In this document: piece by piece, positions 58,229 to 64,000 of the stretch
How positions within the stretch are numbered: position 1 is the first letter of the stretch
Layout: the number at the start of each line of letters is the position of its first letter
Assembly (NCBI RefSeq): GCF_019703835.1
Contig: NZ_AP023054.1
Coordinates: 806,001-870,000, forward strand
Source: Thaumasiovibrio subtropicus
GTDB lineage: Bacteria > Pseudomonadota > Gammaproteobacteria > Enterobacterales > Vibrionaceae
Length of the DNA stretch: 64,000 nt
Direction: 5' to 3'
Notes under the pieces: generated by a model
Told to the model about the DNA's origin: nothing
What the model saw: the letters and a program-made list of their open reading frames with translations, nothing else
The model's database searches: none
Made by a program: the position numbers and the translations under genes

Positions 58229-59302
58229 ATGGAAAAAATGTTTAAACGTTCACTGGTAGGTGCGGCAATCGCAGCAGCTTCAGTAGTAGCAGCGCCTGCA
58301 ATGGCGAATGATAATGTAGAAATTTACGGTCAAGCAGCAATCTCTTACTGGGTAATCGACAGCAAAGCTGAAGGCGCTAAAACTTCTACTGATGTTGATA
58401 ACGAATCTCGTATTGGTTTCCGCGGTTCTAAGCAGTTCAAAAACTTTGGCCCAAAATTCATTTGGCAAATGGAGAGCGGCAACGTAGGCGATGAAGGTAA
58501 AGACGGCCGTTTTGGTGCGCGTGATACCTTCGGTGGTTTTGAGTGGGATAATGGTGCGCGTTTCCGCTTTGGTCGCGTACTGACACCTGCATACGAGATC
58601 ATTGACTGGCCTTACACTAACCCAGGTCTAGGTCCAGTATTTGACTGGAACACAGATATTATGGCGGGTGCACACCACGACCGTCATGGCGATCAGTTCC
58701 GCTTTGATTCTGCAAACTATAACGGCTTTAGCTACGACCTAGCGTTTGGTGCACATGACACCAACACGACTGATGAGTTCTTCTATGGTGCAGCGGCGCA
58801 CTACACCAAAGGTATCTTTACCGGTCACCTAGGCTTCCAACTTGATAACGGTATCAAGAATGACAAGTATGATGCTGCAGGTACAACTCAAGAAACTTTA
58901 TGGAAAACTGCAGATCGTCAAACTATTGTAGCAGGTGTTGAGTTCCACTTTGAGAACGGTTTCTCTGTAGTGGGTGCGTGGAAAGGCATGCAGTCTAAGT
59001 ACGAAGTTGCTCCAGGTGTTGTAGTTAGCGACAATAAAGAGAGCCAAAACTCTTACTCTGTTACTGCTCAGTACGTAACAGGTGACTGGTTGTACAAACT
59101 AGGCTATGCGTACACTGACAAGCTTAAGTCTGGCGGCTCTAAAGTTGCTGAAACTGATGACCAAGCGATCACTGCGCGTATCATGTACTTCGTAGACCCA
59201 TCAGCAGTAATTTACTCTGATATCCGTTCTTACGACATGAACGGTAACACCAAAGATAAAGACGCCACTCGTTGGGGTATCGGTGTAGAGTACTACTTCT
59301 AA
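58229..59302 (+). CDS. General outer membrane porin (OmpU/OmpC-like)
   Basis: 357-residue Gram-negative porin. Signal peptide about 1-26 (AMA before NDNVEIYGQ), RIGFRGSKQF, FGGFEWDNGARFRFGR, and the C-terminal IGVEYYF with terminal Phe. Sixteen-strand trimeric porin expected. AGGAG lies nine bases before the ATG. In vibrios such porins include OmpU, but the subtype cannot be fixed, so no symbol is given. It has a long structured leader and its own terminator. Confidence 0.9.
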   Translation: MEKMFKRSLVGAAIAAASVVAAPAMANDNVEIYGQAAISYWVIDSKAEGAKTSTDVDNESRIGFRGSKQFKNFGPKFIWQMESGNVGDEGKDGRFGARDTFGGFEWDNGARFRFGRVLTPAYEIIDWPYTNPGLGPVFDWNTDIMAGAHHDRHGDQFRFDSANYNGFSYDLAFGAHDTNTTDEFFYGAAAHYTKGIFTGHLGFQLDNGIKNDKYDAAGTTQETLWKTADRQTIVAGVEFHFENGFSVVGAWKGMQSKYEVAPGVVVSDNKESQNSYSVTAQYVTGDWLYKLGYAYTDKLKSGGSKVAETDDQAITARIMYFVDPSAVIYSDIRSYDMNGNTKDKDATRWGIGVEYYF

Positions 59303-59333
59303 TTGTACTCAAAGATATAAACTGCCAAATTTT

Positions 59334-59360
59334 GAACGGGCCTAGTGCCCGTTCTTTTTA
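59334..59360 (+). terminator. Terminator downstream of the porin
   Basis: GAACGGGCCTAGTGCCCGTTC hairpin (one base over 20 if counted with flanks) and TTTTTA. Confidence 0.88.
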
Positions 59361-59487
59361 TTCGCCTTTGCCGCTGCCGCTTTTTTCTATTTTTTTGATT
59401 TTTTTATTCTTTGATCCTAGTGGATTGCTCTTGGCGCAAAAGCAAGGTAAAACATCCTGTAGAGGATTTAAGTAGAAAGGAACAATC

Positions 59488-60174
59488 ATGAAGTTAAAAC
59501 AAGTTCTAGTCGCTAGCGCTATGCTTGCGCTAGGTTTTACAGCACAAGCCAGCGTGACGCTGACCTTTGATCGTGAGATTGATATTAAACTAGTCAATGG
59601 GCAGGAAGTTGATGTTGGTTTTATGGGCAATAGAGAGTTAACGTTGGATAATGGTACTTCTCAAGTTTTTTATCGAGTTTCTGCAATAGTACATGAGAGT
59701 GGTGTGAGAAAGAAGTTTAACTCTCATTGGCAAGTCGTCCTTTTTGATGCATATGATACGTCTTTAGAAATGTCGGTTCCTGTGAGACTAGATACTGTTC
59801 GTCACGGTATTAACTACAATGTTCAACCAACCATTGAATTGACAAAAAATGGTCAGGCCTTCCCGCATGAACACGACTATTTTGAAGCAGAAGGGTTTAA
59901 TGTCTTCACTGATCCTGAGGATGAGCTTGCGCGTTACAATGCCACTGGTGGTGCAGCGGTTTATATTCCAAGTGGGCAGGTTGAAGAGCGCATATTGACA
60001 CCTACCACCGCCGCAGTCCAAGCCGCAGCGCCTGTCGCTGTGCAAGCAAGTGCGCCAGTGACCACTTCAGCACCTGTTTCCGGTGATAACGCCATGATTC
60101 TTATCCAAGCAGACTTCCTTCGTTTGTCTGAAGTGCAAAAACGCATGTTCCTCGACTGGGCGAAACAGCAGTAA
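59488..60174 (+). CDS. DUF2057 (UPF0319, YccT-like) exported protein
   Basis: 228 residues with a signal peptide (about 1-21, AQA before SVTLTF). DUF2057 pattern: SVTLTFDREIDIKLVNGQEV and FYRVSAIVHESG; the middle is beta-rich. Residues 165-200 form an Ala/Pro/Val-rich linker (AAAPVAVQASAPVTTSAP), then a C-terminal LSEVQKRMFLDWAKQQ helix typical of the family. AAGGA lies seven bases upstream of the ATG. Function unknown; YccT is linked to curli control in Salmonella. Confidence 0.82.
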   Translation: MKLKQVLVASAMLALGFTAQASVTLTFDREIDIKLVNGQEVDVGFMGNRELTLDNGTSQVFYRVSAIVHESGVRKKFNSHWQVVLFDAYDTSLEMSVPVRLDTVRHGINYNVQPTIELTKNGQAFPHEHDYFEAEGFNVFTDPEDELARYNATGGAAVYIPSGQVEERILTPTTAAVQAAAPVAVQASAPVTTSAPVSGDNAMILIQADFLRLSEVQKRMFLDWAKQQ

Positions 60175-60251
60175 GATTAATTGCGTTGATTCTATCGCAA
60201 CGAAATTGTACATCTCGTCAGCAATGGTAGAATACAGAGATTAGACATCCT

Positions 60252-60279
60252 AAGTGCAGCGTATCGCTGCACTTTCTTT
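60252..60279 (+). terminator. Terminator-like hairpin just upstream of gltX
   Basis: AAGTGCAGCG TAT CGCTGCACTT followed by TCTTTTT, ending 18 bases before the gltX ATG. It may end the DUF2057 transcript or act in the gltX leader. Confidence 0.75.
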
Positions 60280-60296
60280 TTGAGGCGATTCATAAC

Positions 60297-61721
60297 ATGA
60301 CGGTGAAAACACGTTTTGCTCCTAGCCCGACGGGCTTCTTACACGTAGGTGGTGCACGTACTGCACTCTATTCTTGGTTATACGCGAAAGGCCAAAGTGG
60401 CGAGTTCGTATTGCGTATTGAAGACACCGACCTTGAACGTTCTACACAAGAAGCGAACGATGCCATTCTTGAAGGCATGGAGTGGTTAGGTTTGAATTGG
60501 GATGAAGGTCCGTACTATCAGACCAAGCGTTTTGATCGTTACAACCAACTTATCGATCAATTGCTTGCTGAAGACAAAGCGTATCAATGCTACTGCCCGA
60601 AAGAGATCTTGGACGAGGTGCGTGAAGAGCAGATGGCTGCAGGTGTCAAGCCGCGTTACGATGCGAATCATCCAAAAATCAAAGCTGCGAATGATGCCGC
60701 GACTGAGGCTTCGCCTTTTGTGATCCGTTTCCGCAATCCAAAAGAAGGTACGGTTGTCTTTGAAGATCAAGTGCGTGGTCGCATCGAAATTGCTAACAGT
60801 GAGCTTGATGACTTGATTATTCGCCGTACTGACGGTAGCCCAACGTACAACTTCTGTGTTGTTGTTGATGACTGGGATATGGGTATCTCTCACGTTGTTC
60901 GTGGTGAAGACCACATTAACAACACACCGCGTCAGATAAATATCTATGACGCGCTTGGTGCTCCAGTACCGACGTTTGCACACTGTGCGATGATTCTTGG
61001 TGATGACGGCGCTAAACTATCGAAGCGTCACGGCGCAGTGAGCGTGATGCAGTATCGTGATGACGGTTATCTGCCGCAAGCACTTCTGAACTACCTTGTA
61101 CGTCTGGGTTGGTCTCATGGCGACCAGGAAGTCTTCTCGCAGCAAGAGATGATTGACCTCTTCAGGCTCACCTCGATTAGTAAGTCAGCCTCGGCATTCA
61201 ACACCGATAAGCTTCTTTGGTTGAACAACCACTACATAAAGACTGCGGATCCTGCTTATGTGGCAGAGCACTTGCAATGGCACCTCGATCAGAAGCAGAT
61301 TGATATTACTAATGGCCCAGATATTAAAGACGTGATTCAGTTGGTGGGTGAGCGTTGCAATACGTTGATTGAACTAGCAGAGCAGTCTCGCTACTTCTAC
61401 GAAGATTATGAAGAGTTTGATGCGGGCGCAGCGAAGAAGCATCTTCGTCCCGTCGCGAAAGAAGCGTTGGAACTGGCTAAATGCAAAGTTGCTGCCCTAG
61501 AGAACTGGGAAACAGAAGCGCTGCATAATGTTATCAAAGAGACATGCGAAGAGCTTGAGCTTGGCATGGGCAAAGTAGGCATGCCATTGCGCGTTGCGGT
61601 AACGGGTCTTGGTCAGTCGCCTTCAGTGGATGCCGTGATGAAGCTGGTGGGTAAGGATCGTGTTGTTGCACGTATCGAAAAAGCACTAGCATTTATTGCT
61701 GCGCGAGAAGCTCAGCAGTAA
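60297..61721 (+). CDS. gltX: Glutamyl-tRNA synthetase
   Basis: Class I synthetase charging tRNA-Glu, 474 residues (E. coli 471). HIGH-type motif [14 protein letters not shown] (residues 9-22) and KMSKS-type motif [19 protein letters not shown] and the ATP-site [14 protein letters not shown] are conserved. C-terminal anticodon-binding domain about 320-474. Start preceded by GAGGCG. Ends at a strong terminator. Confidence 0.97.
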   Translation: MTVKTRFAPSPTGFLHVGGARTALYSWLYAKGQSGEFVLRIEDTDLERSTQEANDAILEGMEWLGLNWDEGPYYQTKRFDRYNQLIDQLLAEDKAYQCYCPKEILDEVREEQMAAGVKPRYDANHPKIKAANDAATEASPFVIRFRNPKEGTVVFEDQVRGRIEIANSELDDLIIRRTDGSPTYNFCVVVDDWDMGISHVVRGEDHINNTPRQINIYDALGAPVPTFAHCAMILGDDGAKLSKRHGAVSVMQYRDDGYLPQALLNYLVRLGWSHGDQEVFSQQEMIDLFRLTSISKSASAFNTDKLLWLNNHYIKTADPAYVAEHLQWHLDQKQIDITNGPDIKDVIQLVGERCNTLIELAEQSRYFYEDYEEFDAGAAKKHLRPVAKEALELAKCKVAALENWETEALHNVIKETCEELELGMGKVGMPLRVAVTGLGQSPSVDAVMKLVGKDRVVARIEKALAFIAAREAQQ

Positions 61722-61743
61722 GCTAGCTAGTTAACTGATACTT

Positions 61744-61770
61744 AAGGCCGCTTTTAAAGCGGCCTTTTTT
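61744..61770 (+). terminator. Terminator downstream of gltX
   Basis: AAGGCCGCTTTTAAAGCGGCC hairpin (stem GGCCGCTTT/AAAGCGGCC) plus six T. Confidence 0.92.
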
Positions 61771-61874
61771 ATTCGCGTATTTTGAAATCTCCCGCTTTTG
61801 CCAAGGTCTTTTAAAGTAGGCATGCCTCTTACAACACAACATTTGTTTTCGAAAAGAAAACTAAAGAGGTAACT

Positions 61875-62051
61875 ATGAAAACGTTAACAACATTCACCCT
61901 CGCACTGCTCTTTGCTTTTTCCGCGCCGACATTTGCTGGAGAAGGTGCATCCGCGTTAGGCCCTTGGGTAAACTGTGAGCTATCCAACGGAAAAGTCGAT
62001 TATCAGCCATTGCATAGCTGCACCCAAAACGGTGGGCATGAGGTCTTATAG
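61875..62051 (+). CDS. Small secreted two-cysteine protein
   Basis: 58 residues from the ATG at 61875, with AGAGGT four bases upstream. Signal peptide about 1-21 (TFA before GEGASALG). The mature 37 residues hold two cysteines (WVNCELSNGK and LHSCTQNGG), which could form one disulfide in the periplasm. I do not recognise the family. It lies between the gltX terminator and the integrase, just outside or at the edge of the integrated element; a C-terminal truncation by the insertion is possible but it has its own stop. Confidence 0.6.
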   Translation: MKTLTTFTLALLFAFSAPTFAGEGASALGPWVNCELSNGKVDYQPLHSCTQNGGHEVL

Positions 62052-62151
62052 AAGAAGTAAGATGTGGCGTTCCCACAGGTAGTGACTCGGGCCCACATGT
62101 TATTTTCTATCCAATGAAATTTTTCTTTATTTACATTGAGTTAGCTTTTAT

Positions 62152-62197
62152 TTGGGGTTTGGCCTAGTTATATAAATATAGCTAATCCTAGCCCCAA
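62152..62197. other. Imperfect 46-bp dyad upstream of the integrase
   Basis: TTGGGG...CCCCAA ends with inner TAG/CTA and TATAT matches about a central TATAAATATA. It lies about 80 bases before the integrase start; it could be an integrase-binding or att-region element, a terminator or an operator. Confidence 0.4.
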
Positions 62198-62275
62198 TTT
62201 CATTCAGAACTTGGGCTTTAGCAGGGCCAATTCTGGTAAGCTGTTTAAAAAGCAGACATGAAAGGCTAACGGATT

Positions 62276-63595
62276 GTGAAAAATGAATTTCCCTTCACCA
62301 AAAGAGCCATCGAAAGTATAGCGCCAACTGACAAAAGGGTCAGGTACAAGGACAGTGGCTCAAATCTTTCTATTCCCGGCTTGATGCTTCGCGTTTACTC
62401 ATCCGGTAAAAAGGCGTTCTACTACCGTAAGTTCTATAAAGGAAAGTACAATGAGGTTTACCTTGGTGATTTTCCTATTTTGACGGTTGAAAACGCCCGA
62501 AACCTTGCCCGTGAAGCGGCATTACAGATCGCGCAAGGCATTGACCCAAATGAGAAGCCTGAAGAAGAGGAAATACTGACATTTGATCAGCTCTTTGAGG
62601 CGTACTGCGTAGATTTTGAAGCTGATATTGCGGCAAAGAAACGCAGAGCATCTAGCCTTGATGCTTCCAAACGAAACTACCGCATTCATATACAACCATC
62701 ACTAGGCAAAAGTGATGCGATGTCCTTCACCTCGGCCAAGGCTAGAAAATTCATGGCTGGACTCAAATCCAAGAATTCCTACGCCATCCATAACCATTGT
62801 CTTTCGTTACTGAAAAGTATGTTTACACGTGCTGACATCCAAAACCCTTTTAGTAACCTTAAGAAGATTGACGACAGTGGTATGGCGAGAGATCGCTATC
62901 TCAATCGTGAGGAAGTGAACAAGCTCTTTGAAGCGATTCAGTTTGAAGACCAGATTTACCAAGACGTTATCTTTGTTTTGCTTTTTACCGGACAGCGCAA
63001 GATGTGTGTGTTGTCGATGGAGTGGAGAGAAATCAATTGGGATAACCGTTCATGGACAATCCCAACCTCAAAGATGAAAGCGAAAAAGCCGCACACCTTA
63101 CCACTGGTTGATGAAGTGATGGCGATCTTGGAAAGGCGTTTTCATGAGCGCAATACAGAGTCGCCGTTTGTCTTCCCCAGTGAGCGAAGTCGCTCCGGCC
63201 ATATCTCGGAAAAGACCTCTAAAGGGGGTTTTTGGCGACGCGTTATTACGCGAGCGGGGCTGTATGACGAGAATGCAGATAAAAATCTAAGGGTGCATGA
63301 TCTCAGGCGTACCTTGGCGAGTTGGACAGTGCAGCAAGGCGGTTCAATTCAAGTAGCAAGCGATATGCTCGGCCATGGTGATATCTCTGTGACTGATCGC
63401 GCCTATGCCCACCTCAACGTTGATCATGTTCGCGGTAGTGTAGAGCAAGCCGTAAATGCCATGTTTGGCGAGCAAACGTTACTCACGCCGCTAGAACAAG
63501 CGATGCATCGCGCTTCCGTGTTATCGAACGAAGACAAACAACGGTTATTGGAATTTATTCAAACGGAGTTGGATCAAGGCTATGCCATTGAGTGA
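62276..63595 (+). CDS. Tyrosine recombinase/integrase (P4-type, DUF4102 arm-binding)
   Basis: 439 residues; GTG start at 62276 without a clear ribosome binding site. N-terminal DUF4102 arm-binding domain (RYKDSGSNLSIPGLMLRVYSSG, YLGDFPILTVENAR), core-binding domain (about 100-200), and catalytic domain with Arg in FTGQRKMCVLSMEW, Lys in SKMKAKKPHTLP, His-x-x-Arg in HDLRRTLASW, His in MLGHGDISVT and Tyr in DRAYAHLNVD. All six catalytic residues are intact. Such integrases drive islands and prophages, often into tRNA genes; no tRNA is seen here. The protein has a C-terminal extension (LSNEDKQRLLEFIQ). Confidence 0.93.
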   Translation: MKNEFPFTKRAIESIAPTDKRVRYKDSGSNLSIPGLMLRVYSSGKKAFYYRKFYKGKYNEVYLGDFPILTVENARNLAREAALQIAQGIDPNEKPEEEEILTFDQLFEAYCVDFEADIAAKKRRASSLDASKRNYRIHIQPSLGKSDAMSFTSAKARKFMAGLKSKNSYAIHNHCLSLLKSMFTRADIQNPFSNLKKIDDSGMARDRYLNREEVNKLFEAIQFEDQIYQDVIFVLLFTGQRKMCVLSMEWREINWDNRSWTIPTSKMKAKKPHTLPLVDEVMAILERRFHERNTESPFVFPSERSRSGHISEKTSKGGFWRRVITRAGLYDENADKNLRVHDLRRTLASWTVQQGGSIQVASDMLGHGDISVTDRAYAHLNVDHVRGSVEQAVNAMFGEQTLLTPLEQAMHRASVLSNEDKQRLLEFIQTELDQGYAIE

Positions 63596-64000
63596 GAGTC
63601 AAATTCAAGAGTTAACAGGATTGGGGCTATCAGAGCATGAATGCAATGACATTAGCATTATTCTGGATGTCATCCCTGAAACCCCGAACAAGCAGCAACT
63701 ACAGCAGTTAAAGACTAGCTTGGAAAAGGCCGCGAAAGCAGCGCTCACCCTAGAGCACGAAGACCCAATGCTGATGCATGACATTAACGCGGGGTGTTTC
63801 ATTTCGGGTGATCAGCTCGCACAGCAAGCCGCAGCGATAGGGTCAACACTCGATTATTTTGAGGCCACAGCCATGCAAACGACGGATGAGAAAGGTGGGC
63901 ATCATACGAGGGTTGTAACGCCCAAAAGTAAGAACTTCCGCCGCTTTGATGCGCTCACCAAAATCTGGTGTGCCGGAGGGAGAGAAAACACCATTACCGT
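63582..64000 (+). CDS. Unknown accessory protein of the integrated element (partial)
   Basis: Frame opening at the ATG 63582, overlapping the integrase 3' end by 14 bases in another frame and still open at the window edge (139 codons visible). The start MPLSESQIQELTGLGLSEHE is helical with conserved-looking acidic/hydrophobic pattern, QQLQQLKTSLEKAAKAAL may be a coiled coil, and the end FRRFDALTKIWCAGGREN is the most distinctive stretch. I do not recognise it. The overlap suggests translational coupling with the integrase. Confidence 0.7.
   Translation, partial: MPLSESQIQELTGLGLSEHECNDISIILDVIPETPNKQQLQQLKTSLEKAAKAALTLEHEDPMLMHDINAGCFISGDQLAQQAAAIGSTLDYFEATAMQTTDEKGGHHTRVVTPKSKNFRRFDALTKIWCAGGRENTIT

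Overview
The window is a chromosomal segment of a gammaproteobacterium of the family Vibrionaceae. Evidence: Na+-translocating NADH:quinone reductase (nqrABCDEF) with apbE and nqrM, an OmpK/Tsx-type channel, the tail of the sodium flagellar stator gene pomB next to thiI, a napFDABC operon beside narQP, a large lipoprotein chitobiase, several DUF families typical of vibrios, and vibrio-like gene order (thiI-yajL-panE, bolA-nqr, gpt-frsA-crl-proBA, cysZ-cysK-ptsHI-crr, zipA-ligA). I cannot fix the genus from the sequence.

Layout. 1-3262: pomB tail, thiI, and the converging yajL-panE pair. 3389-4120: OmpK-type channel with a CRP-like site upstream. 4514-8762: leftward block ampG, ppiA, yajG, rlmG, with a 265-bp MITE-like repeat behind ampG. 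8985-10525: bolA and an orphan TRAP-type binding lipoprotein. 10919-18066: Na+-NQR operon plus its maturation genes apbE and nqrM. 18122-21972: a REC-REC-GGDEF protein, dinB with a LexA box, and a REC-EAL protein. 22013-26751: pepD, then a 1.4-kb gene-poor stretch holding a putative dual-function RNA, the second MITE copy and PurR boxes, then a purine permease and gpt. 26901-32542: frsA, crl, proB, an IS110/IS1111-type insertion sequence, proA. 32693-36738: small membrane protein, M15 peptidase, dapE, arsC-like, winged-helix protein, lipoprotein, narP. 36743-42944: narQ diverging from napFDABC. 42989-45619: DUF2956, DUF2919, a secreted unknown and a DyP peroxidase. 46124-49314: chitobiase and a DUF4174 protein. 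49659-54363: crr, ptsI, ptsH, cysK, cysZ (all leftward). 54674-61721: zipA, ligA, a porin, a DUF2057 protein, gltX. 61875-64000: a small secreted protein, then a tyrosine integrase and the first accessory gene of what looks like an integrated element, cut off by the window edge.

How it fits together. Much of the window concerns energy and carbon supply. The sodium gradient made by NQR can drive the PomAB flagellar motor. NarQP senses nitrate and flanks the periplasmic nitrate reductase it should control. The PTS phosphorelay (HPr, EI, EIIA-Glc) sets cAMP-CRP activity, and CRP-like sites lie before ompK, the chitobiase, the porin and the putative small RNA. Purine uptake and salvage (permease, gpt) sit together under PurR-like boxes.

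Most notable: (1) a transcription unit at about 23792-24112 with promoter, CRP-like and HexR-like sites, a 30-codon ORF with its own ribosome binding site, a C-rich stretch and a strong terminator, an architecture like the V. cholerae dual-function RNA VcdRP; (2) an IS1111-type element that splits proB from proA, with a third copy of its inverted repeat covering the transposase ribosome binding site, a structured 3' non-coding region fit for a guide (bridge/seek) RNA, and an outward hybrid promoter toward proA; (3) two inverted copies of a MITE-like repeat about 18 kb apart; (4) the left end of an integrated element.
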